Of a DNA stretch of 64,000 nucleotides, positions 12,534-22,742 are shown one piece after another. Within the stretch, counting starts at the first letter, position 1, and the number at the start of each line of letters is the position of its first letter. The stretch is from Panorpa germanica. Its lineage: Eukaryota > Arthropoda > Insecta > Mecoptera > Panorpidae. The position numbers and the translations under genes were made by a program. Under the pieces are notes generated by a model. That model was not told where the DNA came from, ran no database searches, and saw nothing but the letters and a program-made list of their open reading frames with translations. The stretch lies in the NCBI GenBank assembly GCA_963678705.1, contig OY783204.1, positions 15,386,759 to 15,450,758 of the forward strand. Direction: 5' to 3'.

Positions 12534-12785
12534 ATGTGGATTATCCTAGGAGCTATATCAACGTTGACAGCGGTACCTATGGCATCTGACCCTCCCGATG
12601 GACCATATTCTACAGGATATGGCAATTCCGGTACTAATTCCAATCTGGCGATTTTCATGCTGCTTTTTATGCTATGTGCTATGGAAGTTGTGTTAATAAA
12701 AATTGTGACTAACGATCAGGAGCTGGAGATGTCTTCACAGAGAAGAACTTCAGCGTCAATGTGGTTCGATACCGAAGACGATTAA
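12534..12785 (+). CDS. Possible small membrane protein of 83 residues
   Basis: The product is not recognised, but its organisation is coherent. It starts with a hydrophobic stretch (MWIILGAISTLTAVPMAS, possible signal peptide). A Gly/Ser/Asn/Pro-rich linker (residues 19-36) follows. Next comes a membrane segment at about residues 37-60 (NLAIFMLLFMLCAMEVVLIK). The tail is polar and ends in acidic residues (SASMWFDTEDD). Base composition is higher in GC than the flanks. AATAAA occurs near 12888, about 100 bases past the stop, and could serve as a poly(A) signal. The start is the first in-frame ATG. It could be an intact single-exon gene, the last exon of a longer gene, or chance, and it has no neighbour that helps. 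Confidence 0.42.
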   Translation: MWIILGAISTLTAVPMASDPPDGPYSTGYGNSGTNSNLAIFMLLFMLCAMEVVLIKIVTNDQELEMSSQRRTSASMWFDTEDD

Positions 12786-12859
12786 TTTCAAGTGCTGTGA
12801 TAATCAATCATTCAAACGCTTTTAAATGCTCCCACATTTTTTAAGATACTAACACTAAG

Positions 12860-14360
12860 CTAATATAACAGTGTATTTATTTAATTTTAATAAAAATGTT
12901 CTTTTTTCTATAAACGCATGGATTGTTTTACTTATTATTTTCTTATGTAGTGTCAGATTTCATAACTATAACCTTAGACGAAATGTAACGCTAAAGGATT
13001 GCGTAAAGGTAAAATATTATGTAAAAAAACATATCAGTATTTTAATATTAATATATATTTTACCTATCAGTAATACAATAATATTACGAGTATTTAAATG
13101 AAAAGTAAAATAAATAGATTAGTAAAATAATTATTTTGTTATGCAACGCTAAATAAAATTTACCCAAAGTTCTTTAAAAATAAATTACGTAAATAAGATG
13201 GAAATTTTATGTAAATTGTTTTGTATGTTTTTGTAAAATCTACATATCCCTGTTTAAAAGGCAAACTCTCCTACAGTGCAGAACTGTGAAGTCAGTAAAA
13301 AGTAAAAAATAAACATTCGACTGCGGATAATTTTAGTAATCCTGTTCCAACTTTGAATAAATTAAATATATTTTAATAAAGTACAAATATATATAAAAAA
13401 TTAATTCAAAATTTGAGTGGAAATTCAAATTGAAATGAACCCAAATTTGTACTCTATTGAAAACAAAAATATACTGCTTTGCCCGACTTTATTTATTTAT
13501 TTTTAATTTAATTTATTTAACGTCGGCCTATTGCCGCTATCATTCCATTTATTCAGCGCAATTTAATTTATTATAGATTTAAGTATTATTCCCACTCACT
13601 GTTTTAATTTAATTTTGTATTTTATATTTAATTTAAATGGTTTATCATTTGACAATACGCGTAGTCATTCACAGTATTATTTTTAATTTAATTTATTTTT
13701 TAAGTTTTCTTAGTTTTTTTCGAAGCTTACAAGGTCCAATGTTTTAAATTAAAATAAACCATATTATATTATAACCTCCAAAATGTGACAATCTGTCAAA
13801 ATACAGTAGGATTTACTTTTAAAAGAAGATTAATGTCAGTTTTTGAAAAATATAGAAGTGAAAACAATTTCTAGAAAAATAGAAATTTAAATTATTTCAT
13901 ATACAATTTTGTCGAACTGTCAAAATTTATATTACTAACGATGCATACGCACCAACTAAATTAACAAAACTTAAAATAAAACACAAATGTGAAAAGGAAT
14001 GCTTAAACGAAAACCTAAAATCTACATTACAATATTAAATAAAAATATTAAATTAAATATCAAAAAATGAGGTTTTATACATTTTATTTATCTTAAATTC
14101 TATTTTTTTCGGTATAAATGTATATCAGGTTCCATTATAGTTCCAGAAAATTCATTCCATTTAGCACAAATTAATATTAGACTCCACACAATTGAGCATA
14201 AATCTGTAAAATGTGTTAAAGATTAGTTTGGATACCTCCGTTGAAGTGGGATAAGTACAATGGCCTCGTATCAACTCAAATCTCATCAATCAAATCTCAT
14301 TAATACACTTTCATTTGGGTTATGAAGAATATCGCAAAAAAGTGTATATTTGATTTGTTT
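12860..14360. other. AT-rich repeat region
   Basis: Between 13480 and 14060 are repeated words of the TTTAATTTAATTTATTT type, plus blocks similar to 22490-22660 and 25370-25560 (for example AAATATTAAATTAAATATCA). This looks like decayed AT-rich dispersed repeats. I see no coding sequence. Confidence 0.5.
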
Positions 14361-14480
14361 GGTTAGTTTAGTTCCTAGGAGTATTAATTGAAAGTAATAA
14401 CGTACAAGCAATATATAATTATTTTAATTCAATGCGAGCGATTTTGGGCCCCTCTAAGGCAAGCTACGGCACTGGATATT
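14361..14480 (+). mobile_element. Solo 3' end of the hAT family found at 14934
   Basis: The block from GTTTAGTTCCTAGGAGTATT through TTAATTCAATGCGAGCG to CTCTAAGGCAAGCTACGGCACTG matches 15850-16018 of the full copy. It has lost a stretch before the terminus. It lies only about 450 bp upstream of that copy, so two members of one family sit side by side. Confidence 0.72.
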
Positions 14481-14933
14481 GCATCAGTGAAGACGCATTT
14501 AAACATCCAACCACAACACGATGTACATAAATTACCAGGGTCGGTATTTATATATAATAAAAATTCTTAAATATGTGCATATATTAAACACATTTTCAGG
14601 AAATATGCAAAAGTAAAATGTACATTTGAATGAGTAATGTTGGATTAAGAATATTCATTAAATAAAGATAATTGATGAATCTAATTATAATTTACTTGAA
14701 GCGTTTTTATTATGCTTTATTGACACCTGTTCCTCTTCAAAATTGTATGCATTAAAAACGTCGTAAAGACCTAAAATAAATTATACTAAATAAATAAATT
14801 GAGTTAACATATAAAATAAAACAATTAAATTAAATTATGCAACAGAAATATGTATAATGTCTCTTACGCAAAACAAAAGTTCGAACTCTAATCGATTTGT
14901 TTTGACCCAAAACATGTTTTAATAACATCAAAT

Positions 14934-16018
14934 CAGTGGCGTAGCTACCGCCGTATCAGCCATATCAATGATACGCTAACCTTAGTAGAAAAGTTTGTAA
15001 CAAAAACGTGTGTAAGCAAAAATTCTTTCTTCGCTATTTGAAATCATTAATCCTGTTTCTAAAGCTCTACAGCATGAAATTAATGACTTACAGAAAGCCA
15101 ACATTTTACTAAGTAATCTTTTGAATACACTGAGCGAAATAAGAAATCAACATTAATTCCATGGTTTGCATAAAGTAGTCCAGAGATCTAGCAAAAGAGT
15201 GGGGAGTAACAACTGTTTTCAAAAATGAAAGGAAGAAGATAACGAAGTGTTTATTTGATGAGCTATAAGAAGATGAGAGAATTTCAGACTCGGAGTCAGA
15301 AAGTAAAGATTTTAGGTTCAAAGCAGAGTAAATAATATGTTCGAAGTATTAGAACCGGGGAAACTCTTTATCTTTTTCAAACAAAATAATAAAAAAGTTT
15401 GCAGGAAAACTGTCTGCTAAATACAGTAAAGATATGTCTGTTGATCTTTATGAACAATTAATTGCTTTGAAAACATGATTAAAATATGAAATTCAGAAAA
15501 TTCATTTCATGAAGGAACTCATGGAATTATTACTAATAAAATTCAATGGCCTTGCTTCCAGATTTCCGGAGGTAGTAACAGCATGCTTTCTATTGTTGAC
15601 CCTTCCGGTTACAACTGGAACTGCTGAATGAAATTTTTCGAAATTAAAACTGATAAAAAATTATCTCAGGACTTCTATGGGCCAGGAAAAGGCTACCAGA
15701 CTTGTTCCTAAGGTCTATAGAAGCAGAAAATTTAGAAAAATTGAAAACTGTCTTCAGCTAGTGATTTAATAAATAAGTTCGCCGAACAAAAGACAAGAAA
15801 AGTGCATATTTTATTTATTTATTATTTTTATTTTATTTTATTTTTGACTAGCTTAGTTCCTAAGGAGTATTAATTGTAAGTAATAACGTATAATCAATAT
15901 ATAATTATTTTAATTCAATGCGAGTGTCTTTGTTCCTTTTGTGAATTTTTTTTACCCATCATTAGGGCCCCCCAACAAATTTTGATATAGTGCCCGTCTA
16001 AGGCACGCTACTCCACTG
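14934..16018 (+). mobile_element. hAT element with 8-bp target duplication
   Basis: The left end is CAGTGGCGTAGCTACCG. The right end, reverse-complemented, reads CAGTGGAGTAGCGTGCC. The element is flanked by a perfect 8-bp direct repeat, CATCAAAT, at 14926-14933 and 16019-16026. That is the target-duplication length of hAT transposons. The body (1085 bp) is an internally deleted transposase gene of the ZMYM1-like type (see 15050-15780). Confidence 0.92.
15050..15780 (+). pseudogene. hAT (ZMYM1-like) transposase remnant
   Basis: In shifting + frames I read NPVSKALQHEINDLQKANIL near 15050-15110 and LLTLPVTTGTAE, then a stop, then NFSKLKLIKNYLRTSMGQE at 15595-15690. The last is the hAT C-terminal dimerisation motif, usually ERSFSKLK in this family. 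The codon expected to be Arg is a stop (TGA). A further C-terminal piece reads LINKFAEQKTRKV in another frame near 15765-15800. The DNA-binding and catalytic parts are mostly gone, so the copy is dead. Confidence 0.8.
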
Positions 16019-16535
16019 CATCAAATGCTACACGCAAAGCATAAAAACAAATATATAAATGCAAATAAACCCGGCCACTACATATTTCTATAAGATTACG
16101 AGTAATATCTTTATGTTAATGCAATAAAAAAACATAAAATGTTCCAGTAGTGAACACGCTCTTTAAGAATAAAAATAATCGAAAACGTTTCATAAGTTGT
16201 GCGGATAAAAAATGTCTGTAACCTTTACATCAATGGAATATGAAAGTTAGTCAACGTAATGCTTAACCTAAAACATCAACAAATTCTGTTAAAATGGGTG
16301 TCAGTCGAAGTTAACAAATAACTATAAAACCTTGATAACAGGAATTTGAAAATTACTTTAAATAAAAGATATTTCAACATTAGTGGGTAATTAAGGTAAT
16401 TTTTAGTTTATAATTTGTTTTTCTACTCAATACTTTAAACTTTTCTGCTAAGGTTAGCGTTAGAAGGAAGTCAGAGGGCAGCATCAGCATCAGCACAATG
16501 CTAACACTCTAACACTAAAACGCGGCGGGTTATAG

Positions 16536-16710
16536 GCAGGGCCGCATTTAGAGGTATGGAGGCCCTGGGGCAATGAAAAAGCGGAGGCCTCTAATTATTT
16601 TCCGAATAAAAGAAACAATTTTTTTCCGTAGATTTTAGTGCTTTGATCTCTAATGCGGAGGCCCCTGGGCAGTAGCCCCGCCTGCCCTTTCTCAAATCCG
16701 GGACTAGCTA
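16536..16710. mobile_element. Probable hAT-type MITE
   Basis: The left end GGCAGGGCCGCATTTAGAGG and the reverse complement of the right end (AGTCCCGGATTTGAGAAAGG) form imperfect inverted repeats. The interior carries GGCCCTGGGGCA and GCCCCTGGGCAGT words common in hAT-like termini. Non-coding. Exact ends and target duplication are uncertain. Confidence 0.5.
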
Positions 16711-17482
16711 AAGGCAATAAAACCGATTTCAACGTACGCTGCGGATAAATCGAGGTTTAAAGCTGGAATATTGTGTAGCTTAGTGTATTAGAATAATACA
16801 CGTATAAATAATTAAAAAAGTGTTGTGATTTTAAATTTCACAAATTTCCAGTTACAAATTGAAAGTCGAATTAAAGAATTAGTGATAGTTGCAGTGGAGA
16901 GAGAAAAATAAATCGACTATAACCTAACTTTAGTACCTATTGATTTTATTTAATATGGGTATGAAGTAAAGGGTTCTTGCTTGTACCCCAATCAAATAAC
17001 TAAACGTCTGCCGGAATCCTTAATCAATCCTTGTAAATACAAGACAGATTGTCATACCAAGGCATGTAATTGCAAAAAATTGAATGTAAACTGTATTTCA
17101 TTGTGTAATTGTATAGTACATAATTTGAAAAATGTTTAGGCAACATTTTTTTTTTTGTGAGATGTCTCTTAGTTGGTATCAAAATCAACATTTTTTATTT
17201 GTTTTTTTATAAACAATAAACTTCTTTTTTTTGTATATTATTTAACTTAATACTTATTTTTTACAATATTATATCCCTTAAACCTAATTAGTTTTCCTAA
17301 AAAATAAAATTCCAACGCTTTTCAGTAACTGATATACGATTTCTCATAGTAATTTTTACAAGGAGGATAAGAAAAAGGTGCGGCAAATTTTCAACTAGCA
17401 ATATTCATATTATTGTTATATAAGAACTCGAACTCATACAAGTTGTCAGAATTCGTTCTTCATATTATGCATACTCACTTAC

Positions 17483-17559
17483 CTCCAGCCCCGGTCTATC
17501 ACAATGCTTTTTACCTCGGATGTTCCACGAAATCTGAACTCACTCACTGAACCCATAAA
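17483..17559 (-). CDS. Candidate coding exon on the minus strand, unknown gene
   Basis: On the minus strand a polypyrimidine stretch and TTTTCAG precede a 77-base segment. The segment is open in one frame throughout (FMGSVSEFRFRGTSEVKSIV, then IDRGW) and is followed by a strong donor, GAG|GTAAGTGAG. Its composition is clearly more GC-rich than the AT-rich surroundings. It could be an internal exon or, with 5' UTR before ATG at 17556, the first coding exon of a gene running toward lower coordinates. I find no second exon and recognise no family. A chance match remains possible. Confidence 0.4.
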
Positions 17560-18774
17560 CTGAAAATTAAATAATTATTTTATTTATTATTATATTTATT
17601 ATAAAATATATCAATGCAGCAATGTCTTTACACTTTTTGTTTGACGCAATCCTAGGTGCATTTAACGTTACTAACGCACTTATCTGTACTTTAAAAATAT
17701 AATTAATTAAATTACATTTATAATAATAATATTCAAATTATAATTGAACATGTGTTTAAGAAATGCTTGTCTAATTGTCCTTGACAATTGTATTATTTAT
17801 TCTACATTCATTAACATAATTCTAACTCGCTGAACAAGGTCTATATTTTTATCTTTTATTATTGTCTGTGGTTGAAAAATAATGTTTAAGTATTTCATTG
17901 GAATCCTGTTTTTATATTAGTTTAAATTTTACAATTAAAACTAAAAATAAATAATCGTAATTATTTATTATTCTTTATGTAATTATTTAATAATTAACTC
18001 ATCAAATTATTTTAACATTAATTTTTTTTTTTTTAAGTTTCGTTAAATTTTTTACTTGTTTTAGCATATATTTTTTTTATTCTTACTTTTTTCAGCTGAT
18101 CCATAAAACAATAAAACACAGTTTATTTAGTTGTATTTTATAAACAAAGTAAAAATTTAAAAAGGAATTAGAAATCTTTAACAATGAATTCGCATTTGAT
18201 CGCATTTAACATATAACCTACAATTCCTAAATGTATGACTGCGCTGTAGCGCGCAGAGTCAATACGACTAAACAAAACGATGCCGCTTGACTTCCCTCCT
18301 ACGTTTTATCTATTAAATCGACTGCGTTGGCTGCTTTTCGCCACTGCGCACGTTAACCTTTAGAAGTTTGTGACATTGTTGTATCTTTCCTTTAGATGTT
18401 TGTAATATAAACTAATGAGACTCTTCCTATTGTGATGTCCTGGCTAGTGCCAGCAAAATATAGGTGGTACCTCCGAACCCAAAGTAATAAACAGGGCTCT
18501 TACATGTTCTATAGTGGGCCTTTTACACGATCAGATCAGCTCTTCTATTTGTTCAGATTTAAACAAAATGTCCGTTTATCGTATGTGTAAAAATGTTTTT
18601 TTTTTTTTGTTTCTACTACTGTTTCAGCAATCTGCCTAAGTAGGCAATAAGCTTTTTACATGATTATGGTAATTAAGACATGTAAGAGAAACATTCCAGT
18701 GAATGTTCTCTTGTTTTTATATACAATAAACTAGTATAATATATAATACATTGAACACTATTCCTTATCGGGGT

Positions 18775-20615
18775 CCTAAAAGTAAGTCTACTGGTTGATA
18801 TCGCCTTAATCTGCGGGGTTCCCTGTTCTCACACACGTTCAGTTGATTCGCCAACGCATTGGGATGGTTGATTAGTCTATCACTATATTAGGTACTGGAT
18901 AAATATATTTCATCTTTGATGGATGCTATTGGGATGTCTTTCTGGATGACTTCGTTAGTGACGTAGTATGGTGCATCTACAATGAGTCGCAGTACTTTAT
19001 TTTGAAATCGCTGGATTATGGCTATATTGGAGTTGCATGCAGTGCCCCAAAGCTGAATTCCGTAAGTCCAGATGGGTTTCAGAATGGTTTTATATATAAG
19101 TACTTTGTTGTCCAGAGAGAGTTTTGACTTTCGACCAATTATCCAATACATTTTCCTGATTTTAAGACCAAGCTGCTTACGCTTTGTACAAATGTGCTTT
19201 TGCCAAGTAAGCCTTCTGTTCAAATGTATTCCTAGGTATTTAGCGTCATTGGATTGTGGAATTACACAATTATTTATTTTCACAGGCGGGCAAGTTTCTC
19301 TGCGCGTGGTGAATGTTACATGCATTGATTTACTTTCGTTTGCTTTTATTCGCCATTTCTTGAGCCATTCTTGAATCATATCAAGGTTAATTTGTAGATT
19401 CCGTGATGCCGATACTGGGTCTGTGTGTGATGCTAATATAGCAGTATCGTCTGCAAACGTAGCAACGGTAGTTTCTGTTTTAGTTGGCAAATCGGAAGTG
19501 TAGAGAAGGTATAGTGTAGGTTCTAGGACACTTCCCTGAGGGACTCCTGACTGGATGGATTTCAATTCAGTACATTCGCTACCTATTTTAACCATGAATT
19601 CGGAATCATAATTATTTGAGCAACCCTCCAGCTACTTGGATAGTAGTTGGTTCTAAGGATTGCAATAAAAATGAAAGTAATTAGATTTATACATTTTTTA
19701 GATAGTTCGTACATTATCTTTCCCGGGATTAACTCAAAACCGGATGATTTCCTAATATCAATTTCTTTTACTATTGTTTCCCAAGTTTCTTTGATTCCAA
19801 TTTTTCTATGAGAAATATCCATTTGGAAAGGGCTGTCCAGGAATTCCAAAATCCCATTTTCTTCTTCTGCTGCCGTTTCTGAAGGATACGGTTTGAACAC
19901 TTCCTGCAGATGATTAGCAAACATCGCAGTCTTTTGTTTGTCATTCCTTGCCCATTAATTTTTATCATCTTTGATAGGAGGTTTGTGTATTTCTGGTCTT
20001 TTAATCTTCCTTGTAGCTTTCCACAGCGAGTACTCCGTAGCTTCAGATGGTGTTAAATTTTCAAGGTATTCTTGAATACATTGGTTATTGTGCTCCATTA
20101 TCAATTCTCTTTAAGTCTTTTATTGCTCCCTTTAGTTTTCTTTTATTAGCAGGTGATTTACATAGTTGCCATTGTTTACGTAGATGTCTTTTCTCCATTA
20201 TTTTCTCCTTAATGAGTAGGGGCACATCATTCTTCTTCCCTTGGATAGCTTTATGCGTGGGAGTAGCAAACCATGCTGCTTCTTGGATGTTTCTGGTATG
20301 GTGTTCTACTGCTATTTCAATTTCCAGTTCAGTTTTCAGTGGTATACTTAACGAAATAGACTCATTTAGCTTTAATCTAAAAAGATCCCAGTTAGTTCGA
20401 TTATTGTGCAAGGATGGCCCAGTTTCTCTACTGCGTATTTCCTCGTATACAGTAATAATCACCGGAGAGTGATCTGATGACAAATCCAAGCAGGATTCCG
20501 CTGTACACTTTTTCGGGTTTTTATTAGTTAATCTCGAGCCCCATGTTGGGTGCTTGGCGTTATAGTCACCCCCTGCCACAAATTTGTTACCCAGTGTTTC
20601 AAAAAAGGTCACGTG
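18775..20615 (-). pseudogene. Jockey-clade LINE ORF2 relic with two internal deletions
   Basis: Non-LTR retrotransposon, reading toward lower coordinates. The endonuclease end is at 20612-20085: GGDYNAKHPTWGSR, then after a deletion SCLDLSSDHSPVI, then a linker. The frame continues near 19970-19600 with the RT N-terminal region (WETIVKEIDIRKSSG, SSWRVAQIIMIP). RT resumes at 19595 with SIQSGVPQGSVL, the catalytic box FADDTAIL (about 19440-19460) and a thumb/C-terminal region to 18888. A frame break follows, and then the HPNALANQLNV-type tail near 18860. Between IIMIP (about 19610) and SGVPQG the RT palm is missing. About 60 residues are also missing from the endonuclease. The 5' end is truncated and no ORF1 is present. 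Dead copy. Confidence 0.88.
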
Positions 20616-20619
20616 GACA

Positions 20620-21780
20620 ATAAATTGCTGAGATTGTTACTGGGTTAAATAAGGTATTATAAATATAATAAAGTAAATATACAGCATTACAATAGCCGAT
20701 GTTCTATTTAATATGATTAATACTTTATAACAAAATTCAATTTAATTTTATAATAAAATTCATATTTAATATAAAAGAAAACTGCATAATGATGGTGACA
20801 GACCAAGCTTAGTATAAGAGAAGAACAGTTCCATCTATATGAAATTTTATTGTTAAATTTATTAATAAATTTTATCCGAGATTATAATCCAACAAGGTTG
20901 GCCCGACTAGGACCCAATCAGGTAGAACCCGGTAAGGCCTTCGGTTGGCAGCCGCTGCATCTTTTCTAGTAGATCCTTATCATTAAGTGATATAAGGTAA
21001 AATTCTTCTCGGGCGGCACTTTGATATACGTGTGTATGAACCATATTATTAATTCTTATGAAAAGTAGAAACTTTCCTCCACCTACAGAAACACTCTACA
21101 GAAAAGTCGGAGCGTTGCAGTCTGTTGCAGTGTGATCTCTGTTCTTTACGATCTTGTGAATCCGTAAAATACCGACATAAGCGGCAAGACCATGAACGGC
21201 AGCCAGACCTTATCTGATCGTCTAAAAGGACTTAAGTAGCCGAAATCGTGTACATATAATTTGTACAAGCACACAATGAAATCATAATTTATAAAAAAGT
21301 AAAGGTTGTTGTAATTTGTGTCAAGGTCATATCGAATAATCGGCTTGGAGTAGCAAAATGTACTCGTGATTCCTTAAGTGTTTCGTATTCTGTACATGAT
21401 ATACAGGCTGTTGGGTACATTGATGCCCATATTCAATGTGATGCTGATGATATAAGAATGATAATGTGAAAGAGAAAAAACGGATGTTTAATGAATTTGT
21501 CACTAAATAAAATTTAAGTTTATAGAATGGAATAGAATCATACACCCCATTTACATATTATCCAGTTACCTATATAAGATTTTATCCTCGGAATGAAATA
21601 TAACAAACTAAAAACTTGTCTAAAACTTTATTTTGCCATTTTATAAATTACCTCAAAATCTCATAGAATCACGTCTAGATGGAAGTCTAGATTTCCAAAG
21701 GTCAAAGGTCAAAAAAATCGTTTTTTTTTTTTTGTAGATATCTTGTTTCCTATGCTCTAAATGATATTATTTATTTTCCT
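20620..21780. other. Intergenic stretch without recognised genes
   Basis: I see no supported gene. A GC-richer segment at 20880-20960 (TTGGCCCGACTAGGACCCAA, then GGTAAGGCCTTCGGTTGGCA) stands out from the AT-rich background and may be part of an unrecognised repeat. Confidence 0.4.
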
Positions 21781-22415
21781 TAATGTTTTCGTCATTAGAC
21801 ACTACATTCTTCTGCCTTAACTCATTAAATTAGATGTCATAATTCATTGTTGATCTTTATTATATCTAATCATTCTCACTCCTTCCAAAAGAAAAATAAA
21901 AACAAAACTGCTATTGCTCTTCTTCTTGTTTCTACTCTGCCACTTCTCTTTCCTCGCTCCTTTTCTCTATCTCCGCCATCCATCTCTTTCTTTCACTGCC
22001 TCCCTTTAATAACTGGTCAATATTCTTTTCGCTTGTTACCTTTTTCTCACATGAAAACTTAATGTGCTCCAATGTTTCTATCTCCGTTCCGCACACCTTA
22101 CACATCCTTTCTCGCTATCTGTTTCCTTTCTCCTCGTTTCCCAATCTAAATCTAGCAATTCTTCTCATGTTTTTTGTGTCTTTTTCTCTTATGTATTCGG
22201 TATCTCTCTCTCCCAAATCCTCTTATATCTTTTGTTAAAATTGCTTTTCTCAATTTTTTTCATTCTATCCTGTTGTTGTATCTCTCTGTCTCTTCTCCTT
22301 AGCTCCTCTTCCACACATGTGCCTTCTTTTCTTTGCCCCTTCTGTCGCCATTCCAGTCCTTTCAAAATACTCCTTTCCCTTTTTCCGGCCTCTTCCCCAC
22401 TCTCCTTTCTACTCT
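21781..22415 (-). mobile_element. LINE 3' fragment, copy 2
   Basis: Reverse complement of the 3' end at 2385-3250: the 3' UTR word GAGTTAAGGCAGAAGAATGT lies at 21800-21820, then the charged C-terminal coding region to about 22415. The pyrimidine-rich plus strand is the complement of the purine-rich sense strand. Truncated and frame-broken. Confidence 0.72.
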
Positions 22416-22742
22416 AAATGATATTTAGAGTTATTAGAGAAGTTTTACAGCATAAAATTCTGTAAAGTAAAGTACCGCTCTCCATTGGGTGCATTCCATG
22501 ACAGCAAAATAAATGTTTTATGTAGTTTATTTAACACTTAAATTAAAACACGAATGTGACAAGAAATGCCTATTCAGAAAACCTGAAATCTAGATTAAAT
22601 ATGTATTAAATAAAAACGTAAATTAAATATCAAAACAGAGAGTGGGAACAAGGCTTAAGCCCCATTTTCACTCAATTAGTTTTAGTATTAATATAAGGCT
22701 TTTACTTAAAATATAAGCTTCGGCTAGTGAAATATAAAGAAA

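Noticed and set aside
18240..18360. GC-richer patch (CTGCGCTGTAGCGCGCAG) as a possible promoter or exon
   Set aside because: No open frame with splice sites and no initiator context that can be supported.
19072..20472. Plus-strand frames of 100 and 141 codons
   Set aside because: Shadows of the minus-strand Jockey-type ORF.
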